Shown piece by piece: positions 1-5,298 of a stretch of DNA of 5,620 nt. The first letter of the stretch is position 1, and each line of letters opens with the position of its first letter. The notes under the pieces are model-generated. The model searched no databases. It was not told the DNA's origin and saw only the letters and a list, made by a program, of their open reading frames with translations. The translations under genes and the position numbers were made by a program. Source of the stretch: Nitrososphaerales archaeon TH5896 (GTDB taxonomy: Archaea; Thermoproteota; Nitrososphaeria; Nitrososphaerales; Nitrososphaeraceae); assembly GCA_014523625.1 (NCBI GenBank), contig JAATVP010000031.1, forward strand, positions 1-5,620. The letters run 5' to 3'.

Positions 1-1
1 A

Positions 2-379
2 ACTGGCATAAACTTGGAAGGTGATCCCTTGTTAAGTGATCTAATCGCAGATAGTGATGACGAAATATCAGCTGTTACATTTGGGACAGGTTTCACAGGA
101 ATCAATGATATAGAGACTAGTCCAGATGGTAATTTGTATATTCTCGCTTATGATCGAGAAACAGAAGGACAAGGAAGTCTCTACAGGATATTACCTACAA
201 GCGAAGGAGCTACTTCTACCGGAGTTCCTTCCCCTACGCCTCCGGACACCATTACTCCCCCAGTTACTGATGAAGGTGAAGCGGAAACCGAAGAGGGTGC
301 AGAAGATGAGGTGAACGGGAACAACGACAATAATAATGAAGGCGAGGATCAGGATGAAAATAGCAATGAAAATGAATGA
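2..379 (+). CDS. PQQ-dependent glucose/sorbosone dehydrogenase-like protein, C-terminal part
   Basis: The reading frame is open from the window edge to a TGA at 377-379, so this is the 3' end of a longer gene. A TTG at 14-16 is in frame but is not the start, because coding continues upstream of it. The first ~65 residues read like the last blade of a sorbosone/glucose dehydrogenase beta-propeller: TGINDIETSPDGNLYIL followed by GSLYRILP, a pattern common to extracellular GSDH proteins that oxidise sugars with PQQ. No catalytic or PQQ-binding residues are visible in this part, so enzymatic activity is inferred from family resemblance. After the propeller comes a Pro/Thr-rich linker (about residues 72-86) and a strongly acidic, Asn-rich tail of about 40 residues, which suggests a secreted or surface location. 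The family call is fairly good; the exact substrate is unknown. Confidence 0.72.
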   Translation, partial: TGINLEGDPLLSDLIADSDDEISAVTFGTGFTGINDIETSPDGNLYILAYDRETEGQGSLYRILPTSEGATSTGVPSPTPPDTITPPVTDEGEAETEEGAEDEVNGNNDNNNEGEDQDENSNENE

Positions 380-604
380 CTATGAATAGGAATGAACCTC
401 ACAATGCATTCTCCACTGAATAGTCCTAATAGTAACGAAATAATATCAGGCCCACCGTTACTTTATTGTCAACAAACAAGGCCCTACTAATACTGTTCTT
501 GACATGACTTGTGGGTTGATTTAACCTCGAGTCATTCACTTGGTTTTCCATTGAAACACCAAAAGCGCTAATGAAAGAATAGAATTATGCTACTATTTTT
601 TTCT
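380..604. other. Intergenic stretch without recognisable gene
   Basis: I see no supportable coding sequence here on either strand; all frames are broken by stops within a few dozen codons. A run of seven T at 596-602 could end transcription from the plus-strand dehydrogenase gene, as archaeal terminators are often simple T tracts, but it lies more than 200 bases after the stop codon and has no convincing hairpin. With the remnant at 605-800 it forms a 446-base gap between intact genes. Confidence 0.5.
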
Positions 605-800
605 CTAGACTCTCTCCATTTCTTCAATTAATGTTATATTTTCCCAGCCATTAACATGTTGTCCACCTTCCTCTTTTGCACCTGCGGCAATTAAATCAAT
701 AAAGGATTCTTTTTATACGAAAAACATTGTTTGGAAACCTAATACGCGGTTAATGGCATAGAGCAAGAATTATCTTTCTTACTGGACCAGACGGTTTAAC
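605..800 (-). pseudogene. Decayed coding remnant of unknown family
   Basis: The minus strand reads like protein but is broken. From 772 down to the TAG at 605-607 one frame gives LYAINRVLGFQTMFFV, a TAA at 713-715, then KESFIDLIAAGAKEEGG and a further stretch ending NITLIEEMERV. Upstream, a second frame (800 to about 762) gives VKPSGPVRKIILAL, which would join the first by a one- or two-base frameshift near 762. Composition is protein-like (amphipathic, Gly/Ala/Glu-rich, few rare residues), unlike random AT-rich sequence. I do not recognise the family. Older coding may extend to about 855 in a third frame (AKAEQGGLIGYNSTIIEL), overlapping the end of the NUMOD3 gene, but this is weaker. A short real gene starting after the TAA is possible, but no ATG, GTG or TTG lies in the right place for the conserved-looking part. 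Confidence 0.45.
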
Positions 801-825
801 TCAATAATGGTAGAGTTGTAACCTA

Positions 826-1236
826 TTAAACCTCCTTGCTCTGCTTTTGCCTAAACTTCATGTCTTTATTCCGAGGTTTGTAAATTTCTTCTTTATATTT
901 TTGAATTAGAGTCTGGCTTATTTTCTCTTTGGTTGCTTGCGAACAAGGAAGTCCTTTATTCCAAGTCTTATGAGTCTGAAAATACTTTTTCTTAGACTGA
1001 CTAATTTTTTCAGCCCATTCTTTTGGCTTCCTTCTATCTTTGTTCCAAGTACCAACTCCAGCCTTCAAACAGGACAACCTTATCTTTTCCTTTGTTGCAT
1101 CGGAATGCGGAATATCTTTATTCCATGAGCTTCGAGTTTGATAATGTTCTATGGTTGATTTTACTCTAGCTTCGACCTCTTCTATCCTCTTTTTCCTGCT
1201 GTCTTTCCTGACATGTTCTTCATAGTAACTGAACAT
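826..1236 (-). CDS. Stand-alone NUMOD3-repeat protein
   Basis: The 136-residue product is very basic and is built from repeats of the NUMOD3 type (nuclease-associated modular domain), whose hallmark is Trp-Asn-Lys-Gly/Asp followed after several residues by (A/E)TKEKIS. Three clear copies start at W38 (SSWNKDIPHSDATKEKIRLS), W64 (TWNKDRRKPKEWAEKIS) and W92 (TWNKGLPCSQATKEKIS); a fourth degenerate copy has RNKD at 122-125. Residues 1-35 are charged and probably helical. NUMOD3 modules usually accompany GIY-YIG or HNH homing endonucleases and are thought to contact DNA. Here no GIY-YIG, HNH or LAGLIDADG motif is visible in the frame or next to it. The protein may be a separate DNA-binding factor or the leftover of an endonuclease. 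The ATG at 1234-1236 is the only good start; an in-frame stop lies at 1267-1269. TAA ends at 826. The domain call is good; the function is open. Confidence 0.7.
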   Translation of the reverse strand: MFSYYEEHVRKDSRKKRIEEVEARVKSTIEHYQTRSSWNKDIPHSDATKEKIRLSCLKAGVGTWNKDRRKPKEWAEKISQSKKKYFQTHKTWNKGLPCSQATKEKISQTLIQKYKEEIYKPRNKDMKFRQKQSKEV

Positions 1237-1318
1237 TTCTAATCTAACATCACTTGCAAATTTACCTTATTTACAATTATAGCTCAACCAGTTGCAAATC
1301 AGCTGACTCACACTACAA

Positions 1319-1555
1319 TTATGAATGTGAATGCCGTTCTATTAAAGAAGAGAATATGTATCTATAACTAATCCAGTATTCAGACCACTCTTCTTTACAA
1401 TAGTTACAACGGGACACTTGATAAGACAAACTTTCACGCATATGATACATTGGGGTAATGGTGATATTATCCGCTTTGCATATGCAGCGTCCATTAATTC
1501 TGGCTATATTAGTTTGATTACTGCGTTTATTTTGAACAAGCTTACTCAAGCGCAT
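1319..1555 (-). CDS. Small hypothetical Cys/His-containing protein
   Basis: The frame starts at ATG 1553-1555 and encodes 78 residues of no family I recognise. It has C24-x-C26, H38 and C50-x-x-C53, an arrangement that could bind one zinc ion, followed by an aromatic-rich segment (EEWSEYWISYRYIF) and a His/Ser end. The N-terminus is basic. It points in the same direction as the NUMOD3 gene 82 bases downstream and might share a transcript with it. No Shine-Dalgarno site or strong TATA box is seen before it. Against it: it is short and lacks recognised homologues. It could be a chance frame, a remnant, or a small zinc-finger protein. Confidence 0.35.
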   Translation of the reverse strand: MRLSKLVQNKRSNQTNIARINGRCICKADNITITPMYHMRESLSYQVSRCNYCKEEWSEYWISYRYIFSSLIERHSHS

Positions 1556-1614
1556 ATTCAGTTATACAGATCAAAACTTTAACCTTTTCGGATATTGCGC
1601 CGCAAGTATTGGTA

Positions 1615-1651
1615 AGTCAATAGTATATCAGTTAGGACTACAGTATTGACT
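1615..1651. repeat. Imperfect inverted repeat between genes
   Basis: AGTCAATAGTA (1615-1625) faces TACagTATTGACT (1639-1651): eight outer pairs and three inner pairs are perfect, with a two-base bulge, around a 13-base centre. It lies 3' of the SnoaL-like gene and 5' of the small Cys/His frame. It could be an RNA hairpin affecting termination or 3' stability, or a protein-binding site. No T tract follows on the minus strand, so it is not a classical terminator. Confidence 0.35.
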
Positions 1652-1706
1652 ACTAGTCGGTTCTCAAGATCTATGGCTCAATAATGCTTCTTGGTCACCT
1701 AGTTAG

Positions 1707-2081
1707 CTAATTTGTTCCCCAAGGATTGTCTATGATAACACGCCATGTACCATCGGGCTGTTGACGTAGGACATCAGTAGCTGTTGAAGCAAGATTAACA
1801 GGATTACCATCAGGTCCAGTCCCATTGAACGACCATTCACTTATTACAAGAGCAAGATTACTTGTCTGGAATACTCTCTTTGTTTTGGATTCTAGCTTAC
1901 CCCGCATATCAACGAATCCTTGCAGACTTTGACGTATGCCTTCTCTACCCTTAATGAACTGTCCTGGTTGAGAGGCAAAGCATGCATCAGATTCATAAAG
2001 CATCATCAAAGAATCTAGATTCCCTGAATTGATGCATTCGGCTATAAAACGAAGTACTTCTTCAGGTGTGACTTTGGACAT
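1707..2081 (-). CDS. SnoaL-like / NTF2-fold protein (YybH-type)
   Basis: The 124-residue product has the length and pattern of small single-domain NTF2-fold proteins of the SnoaL/YybH group. An N-terminal helix (TPEEVLRFIAECINSGNLDSL) leads into LYESDACFASQPG and then the typical GREGIRQSLQGFVDM segment. Beta strands follow, ending in ATDVLRQQPDGTWRVIIDNPWG, where the DGTWRVIIDNP stretch is very typical. The fold forms a cone-shaped pocket used for small-molecule binding or isomerase/hydrolase chemistry; the substrate cannot be told from sequence. There is no signal peptide, so it is expected to be cytosolic. The start is ATG 2079-2081; no Shine-Dalgarno is visible and the TATA box before it is weak. 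It ends with TAG at 1707-1709 and looks intact. It is separated from the DUF3179 gene by 343 bases, so it is probably its own unit. Confidence 0.82.
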   Translation of the reverse strand: MSKVTPEEVLRFIAECINSGNLDSLMMLYESDACFASQPGQFIKGREGIRQSLQGFVDMRGKLESKTKRVFQTSNLALVISEWSFNGTGPDGNPVNLASTATDVLRQQPDGTWRVIIDNPWGTN

Positions 2082-2424
2082 TTAATGGTATTTATGTGAG
2101 GACATACACCATAAGTTCGTTTCTTTGACCTTCTTTTCATAATAGAATCATACAGTTTCACAAACGCATCTGAATTAGAGTTTGCCTTTTGTGTTATTCT
2201 ATCCTGATGCTACTAATGGCAATTCAGCGCTATCAAAAAGAACAGAGAACGCTCTACACCATATCAAGACCGTATCGCGCTAGTTTTTCATTCGATATCA
2301 ACCGTCTAATATGATCTCACATTTTGCAAGACCCATCTCAAGTGAGGGTACTATTAGAACCCAACTTTAACTAACTTTTATGCAAATTACATATATAAAT
2401 AACGGACTAATAACTGAGCAATAG
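2082..2424. other. 343-base intergenic region with orphan TATA-like box
   Basis: No gene can be supported here. Short frames of about 33-39 codons exist on both strands near 2050-2310 and look mildly protein-like, but they overlap one another and have no recognisable motifs. At 2389-2400 there is an AT-rich core (ATATATAAAT) that fits an archaeal TATA box in either direction. On the minus strand it would start a transcript near 2367, giving the SnoaL-like gene a long leader or producing a small RNA. On the plus strand it would start near 2425 and run antisense to the end of the DUF3179 gene. CTCAAGTGAG at 2339-2348 is a small palindrome of no clear role. Confidence 0.4.
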
Positions 2425-3573
2425 TTAATCATTCAAGATTTGGGTTTTATACAACTTTGTTTCAGGATGAAATGCGACCCACTCAAACCAAAATCCTTCA
2501 TCGTATGGTAAACGAATAAGCTTTTTCCCTTTCATCTCTCCATTAATCGCTACTCCTTCAAAATTCCATTCGCTTCCTTTATGCATATCTACAATTGTAT
2601 TATTTTGATGATTATATTTGAACAGTAGAATATCTCCGTCAACAACAGGATCAAACGCTCTTACCATAAATGGGAATGTCGAAAATAGAGCTATAGGTTT
2701 GCTATTGATCTCATCATTAATTATTTTCTTGCCTTCCACATCTTGAAGTTTATATGCTTTATATTGGCCATTATTTTCTAGGCCTATAACAATCTCCTTT
2801 GGTCCAAGTCTCTCATCTTGAATTGAAATGGGAAAAAGTACCTCTGAATTAGTATAGTAATCTCCATATGGATCTGCGCCATAGGGTCTGCTGGAGCCCG
2901 TATCCCTTGAGAGTACTTTACTTTCTGGATACAATTCCTTCCACTCCTTCCAATTTGCAACATCAAAAGGAATCCTTTGGAGATTGACTCCTGCATACTT
3001 GCCTATTATCCCCTGCGCAAGAGCTTGACTCCAAAGTGAATCACTTGTTCTATCATACATTACCAAATTGCTGTTATACAGCTTGCCAGAGGTTCCAAAC
3101 TCTACAACATTACCATCTTTTAATGTGCGATTGAAAACTTGATTAGTAAAACATAAAGGACAATAAGTTACTGCGACTGGTACCCCACCTACATTGTCAT
3201 TTACTATTTCATGCCACACCAATATCTGGAGGGGATATGCACGGATATCTCCATTGACATCTAGTCCAACGACTAATTCAGAGTCTTCCAAAATCTCATC
3301 GGCCTCTTTTACCGACGTAAACTTTGGATTATCTATCGATGGAATTCCGTCTGGGGGTGGACCTCCACTTACTATTTGATCTAATGGAACAATACTCTTT
3401 TCCTCTTCTTGAGCTGTTAGTATTGCTGTTGTCGGTCTTGAAATAGAAGTGAAAAGAGGACTATTGGTATTAAAGTGGGGTAATAGTAGACCAATCGCAA
3501 TCCCTATACCTAGGAACACCACAACCATGAGAGTTACGACTAGTCTCCTGCTTATTGACACTTTGGAAATCAA
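2425..3573 (-). CDS. Membrane-anchored DUF3179 domain protein
   Basis: The 382-residue protein begins with a short basic segment and one hydrophobic helix (about 11-31), predicting an N-terminal anchor with the rest outside the membrane. A variable linker (32-68) leads into DUF3179: GGPPPDGIPSID at 70-81, GLDVNGDIRAYPLQILVWHE at 103-122, then VND..GG and the hallmark VTYCPLC with C138 and C141, followed by TSGKLYNSNLVMYDR (161-175) and DSLWSQ. The C-terminus ends in GFWFEWVAFHPETKLY, also usual for the family. The function of DUF3179 is not established; the CPLC pair suggests metal, heme or thiol chemistry (inference). The start is TTG at 3571-3573, overlapping the TGA of the upstream gene (3570-3572), so translation is probably coupled. 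A GTG four codons further in is a possible alternative start. Length and motifs look complete. Confidence 0.9.
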   Translation of the reverse strand: MISKVSISRRLVVTLMVVVFLGIGIAIGLLLPHFNTNSPLFTSISRPTTAILTAQEEEKSIVPLDQIVSGGPPPDGIPSIDNPKFTSVKEADEILEDSELVVGLDVNGDIRAYPLQILVWHEIVNDNVGGVPVAVTYCPLCFTNQVFNRTLKDGNVVEFGTSGKLYNSNLVMYDRTSDSLWSQALAQGIIGKYAGVNLQRIPFDVANWKEWKELYPESKVLSRDTGSSRPYGADPYGDYYTNSEVLFPISIQDERLGPKEIVIGLENNGQYKAYKLQDVEGKKIINDEINSKPIALFSTFPFMVRAFDPVVDGDILLFKYNHQNNTIVDMHKGSEWNFEGVAINGEMKGKKLIRLPYDEGFWFEWVAFHPETKLYKTQILND

Positions 3574-4271
3574 TACCGGACATTGCCTCTTCCTTCTAGT
3601 TCTCTCTTTAAAGCACTTGTGTTTTTGCTGTTGTTGTCATCAATTTCATGATTCGAATTAGCCCATTCTAACACTCTTCTTTCAATTAGCTTTTTTCTAA
3701 GGCGCAGTATCGAAACAATTGCAAAGCCTAGGACTATAACAAGACCAACATAGGACAATAATGTAGAATATTCGATCAGTATTACAGAAACTGCACCACC
3801 AAAAACTGAAGGTAACATAGATAAAATAAAGAGCCAACTTCCGCAGCATCCTAATGGTACCATGGAAAAGAATGAAAGAAATGAGCTTATGGCAGTACCT
3901 CCACCAGCACCAACACCCGAACTACCAGTTCGTCGATCCATACGGAAAGCATGCCATGTGTCTTTACGTTGTTGCTTATACTTACTTCTTTCATCCAATT
4001 TGCATCCCAGTCCCTTACCGTAAATGAATGCGAATACTTGTATTCCTACGCCTATAGCAAGACCAACGATTATGATACCATTTACTTTAAGCGCAGCGCC
4101 AATGGCCATACTAGGAGGAAGATTAGGAGTAGTTATTACGACAACAGCAAGGTAAATAATTGCAGTAATTATACCAACTATTGAGCCTTTTACTAAAGCA
4201 TTTCTTGCGTTATGACTTAAATTACAGGAAACTGCTGCTAAAAGTTTGACCTTCGTAATGGATGTTACCAC
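3570..4271 (-). CDS. Polytopic membrane protein with Gly-Cys-Cys motif
   Basis: The 233-residue product has about four hydrophobic segments: roughly 29-47, 60-84, 126-157 and 161-189. Between the second and third lies a basic hydrophilic loop (86-115), and the C-terminus is a charged, Asn-rich tail of ~45 residues. In the third segment SMVPLGCCGSWLFILSMLP holds adjacent cysteines C142 and C143, reminiscent of vicinal-Cys motifs in some metal-transport membrane proteins, but I cannot assign a family and the comparison is only suggestive. The start is GTG at 4269-4271; a stop lies ten codons upstream and no better start exists. A TATA box centred at 4297 sits 26 bases upstream, so the transcript is probably leaderless. 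The gene is the first of an operon with the DUF3179 gene, overlapping it by four bases, which implies a shared role at the membrane. An inverted repeat at 4314-4336 probably regulates it. Confidence 0.75.
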   Translation of the reverse strand: MVTSITKVKLLAAVSCNLSHNARNALVKGSIVGIITAIIYLAVVVITTPNLPPSMAIGAALKVNGIIIVGLAIGVGIQVFAFIYGKGLGCKLDERSKYKQQRKDTWHAFRMDRRTGSSGVGAGGGTAISSFLSFFSMVPLGCCGSWLFILSMLPSVFGGAVSVILIEYSTLLSYVGLVIVLGFAIVSILRLRKKLIERRVLEWANSNHEIDDNNSKNTSALKRELEGRGNVRY

Positions 4272-4293
4272 TGTATTACTATTTGTTTTCTAG

Positions 4294-4300
4294 TATATAT
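4294..4300 (-). promoter_or_regulatory. TATA box of the membrane-protein/DUF3179 operon
   Basis: The minus strand reads GATATATACTAG here. Its centre is about 26 bases before the GTG start at 4271, the usual archaeal distance from TATA box to transcription start, so the transcript would begin at or very near the start codon (leaderless). Confidence 0.6.
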
Positions 4301-4313
4301 CATCAGCCTCCAA

Positions 4314-4336
4314 CGGTTAAAGAAATGCTTGAACAG
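4314..4336. promoter_or_regulatory. Inverted-repeat operator, copy A (upstream of membrane-protein operon)
   Basis: On the plus strand the half-sites are CGGTTAAAG (4314-4322) and CTTGAACAG (4328-4336) with a five-base spacer; seven of nine positions are complementary. CCTCC (GGAGG on the minus strand) follows at 4307-4311, then the TATA box. The arrangement matches copy B at 5151-5173 in half-site sequence, spacer length, flank and distance to the start codon (43 bases from 4314 to 4271). A dimeric winged-helix regulator would fit such a site; the neighbouring CARF-like protein is the natural candidate (inference). Confidence 0.6.
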
Positions 4337-4422
4337 CTAAAGACTATTGTGAATGTCTTTTTTAACCTCATACAATACTCCTTAAACCCTAGTCAAAGAA
4401 TAGACTGGATTAGAATTGATAG

Positions 4423-5109
4423 TTAAAGGCTACTAGCATTTAGAGTATTGCTAGACACTAGAAGCTTTCCTAAGGTTGTAAGATTTATGATCATCTTTCC
4501 TCTATCCCCTCTTTCCACTTCAACTAAACCTAGGTTAGCCAAACCTTTTGTATCTTTACCTCCTTGAACATGATAGCTCAAAAGAGGTTTGCCAAGTCCT
4601 GATGCCTGTTCTAATTCCTCTAGGCTATTAATCGTCCCTCCCATGCCATCAATGGTCTTTAGGATCTTAATCTTGGCAGTAGAAATTATTTCATTATAAC
4701 TTAATTTTAGTACTGGCATTAGTAAAGGAACTGATTTTGTTGAATCCATTCCAAATGCTTTAATTCCATTAATAAAAGCAGCGGAAAGGGCTGCACAACC
4801 AATTAGCTTATCTCCACTGCTTACATTCATTAAAACTTGTTGAAAGTTTCTACCTTCAATATTCAAAATTTCGTTCACTCTTTCCATGGTATCTCTGATA
4901 ACATTATCCTTTGTTACTAGGTTTACTGTAATAGGGAGGCCAAGTACATTCTTGATTTTGCGTGCAAATTCTTCGGCCTTGCTCTTGTCTGAGTCAAAAC
5001 AGATGAATGCCAACTTCTGTACGGGAAAGCTCCTAATTCCTAAAGCTATTCCTTCTTGTCCTTCTGATCCAAAGGTAGCAATCTGGAGTGTAGCTAATTG
5101 TTGATTCGT
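4423..5109 (-). CDS. CARF-like domain plus winged-helix transcriptional regulator
   Basis: Read from ACG at 5107-5109 the protein has 228 residues. The N-terminus LATLQIATFGSEGQEGIALG continues into SFPVQKLAFICFDSDKSKAEEF, the first strand-loop-helix of a CARF-type Rossmann fold. The ligand-site motif NVSSGDKLIGCAALSAAF lies at about 95-112. A winged helix follows at about 146-222 (KIKILKTIDGMGGTINSLEE, then GLGKPLLSYHVQGG and LANLGLVEVERGDRGKMIINLTTLGKLLV). The order matches Csa3/DUF6293-like archaeal regulators, which bind nucleotide-type ligands through CARF and DNA through the wHTH. The first ordinary start codon, TTG at 5011-5013, would delete the first conserved strand and GSEG loop (32 residues). 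A TGA lies at 5113-5115, and no ATG, GTG or TTG occurs in between. ACG fits a leaderless start by its distance from the TATA-like box and operator; it may be a real unusual start, a mutated ATG, or a sequence error. No cas gene is nearby. Confidence 0.75.
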   Translation of the reverse strand, partial: TNQQLATLQIATFGSEGQEGIALGIRSFPVQKLAFICFDSDKSKAEEFARKIKNVLGLPITVNLVTKDNVIRDTMERVNEILNIEGRNFQQVLMNVSSGDKLIGCAALSAAFINGIKAFGMDSTKSVPLLMPVLKLSYNEIISTAKIKILKTIDGMGGTINSLEELEQASGLGKPLLSYHVQGGKDTKGLANLGLVEVERGDRGKMIINLTTLGKLLVSSNTLNASSL

Positions 5110-5133
5110 AAATCAAATGATTTCTTCTATCTA

Positions 5134-5143
5134 ATAAGATAAA
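5134..5143 (-). promoter_or_regulatory. TATA-like box of the CARF regulator gene
   Basis: The minus strand reads TTTATCTTAT, with TTATTAG continuing downstream. Its centre near 5139-5134 predicts transcription starting at about 5112-5108, right at the ACG codon at 5107-5109. It is weaker than the box of the neighbouring operon. Confidence 0.45.
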
Positions 5144-5150
5144 CCTCCAA

Positions 5151-5173
5151 CTGTTCAAGTTTACCTTTAACAG
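5151..5173. promoter_or_regulatory. Inverted-repeat operator, copy B (upstream of CARF regulator gene)
   Basis: On the plus strand the half-sites are CTGTTCAAG (5151-5159) and CTTTAACAG (5165-5173) separated by five bases; eight of nine positions are complementary. CCTCC at 5144-5148 lies between it and the TATA-like box, as in copy A. The end nearest the gene is 42 bases from the ACG. Position just upstream of the TATA box suggests activation or autoregulation (inference). Confidence 0.6.
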
Positions 5174-5199
5174 TCATTATCCTAAGCTGAATTATCCTG

Positions 5200-5232
5200 A
5201 AAAAATAAGTAAAGAAAGAAAAAAGAAAGAAG
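5200..5232 (-). terminator. T-rich terminator-like tract
   Basis: On the minus strand this is a pyrimidine tract with runs of three to six T separated by C or A. It lies 34-67 bases after the last stop (5266-5268) of the broken gene to its right and before the promoter of the CARF gene. Archaeal termination commonly uses such oligo-T tracts without a hairpin. It would insulate the CARF gene from upstream transcription. Confidence 0.5.
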
Positions 5233-5280
5233 TGAATAGGTCTTTTTAAGTTGGTCTAGACTTGTCTATCGTGTTGTCAT

Positions 5281-5298
5281 CTGCTGTTGTTGTTGTTG
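5281..5298 (-). repeat. Short CAA/CAG glutamine-codon repeat
   Basis: Six glutamine codons (four CAA, two CAG) follow directly and in frame after the TAG at 5299-5301, then ATG ACA ACA CGA and a second TAG at 5266-5268. The pattern suggests that the first TAG arose from CAG and that the ancestral protein ended with a poly-Gln tail. Confidence 0.45.

Noticed and set aside
596..602. T7 run as terminator of the dehydrogenase-like gene
   Set aside because: Too far from the stop codon and without further T tracts or a hairpin; mentioned only as a possibility in the region entry.
2042..2164. Minus-strand frame of about 39 codons (start GTG) with a Cys-containing basic product running into the SnoaL-like gene
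   Set aside because: It overlaps the start of a clear gene in another frame and has no supporting signal.
2183..2311. Two overlapping plus-strand frames of about 33-35 codons
   Set aside because: Both are short, overlap each other in different frames, have no recognisable motif and no promoter; cannot be told from chance.
1577..2371. CTTTAAC half-sites at 1577-1583 and 2365-2371 as further operator copies
   Set aside because: Neither has the matching GTTNAAG half-site five bases away, nor the CCTCC flank; seven-base AT-rich matches are expected by chance.
3194..3661. Plus-strand frames antisense to the DUF3179 gene
   Set aside because: Shadows of a strong minus-strand gene with family motifs; no independent coding signal.
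4262..4426. 54-codon plus-strand frame beginning ATG at 4262 and ending TAA at 4424-4426
   Set aside because: It covers the TATA box and the inverted repeat of the minus-strand operon and overlaps the starts/ends of both neighbours; the region is better explained as a promoter/operator. No recognised motif.
4423..5013. CARF regulator starting at the TTG at 5011-5013
   Set aside because: This start would remove the first beta strand and GSEG loop of the CARF-like domain, which are clearly encoded upstream, and it lies far from the promoter.
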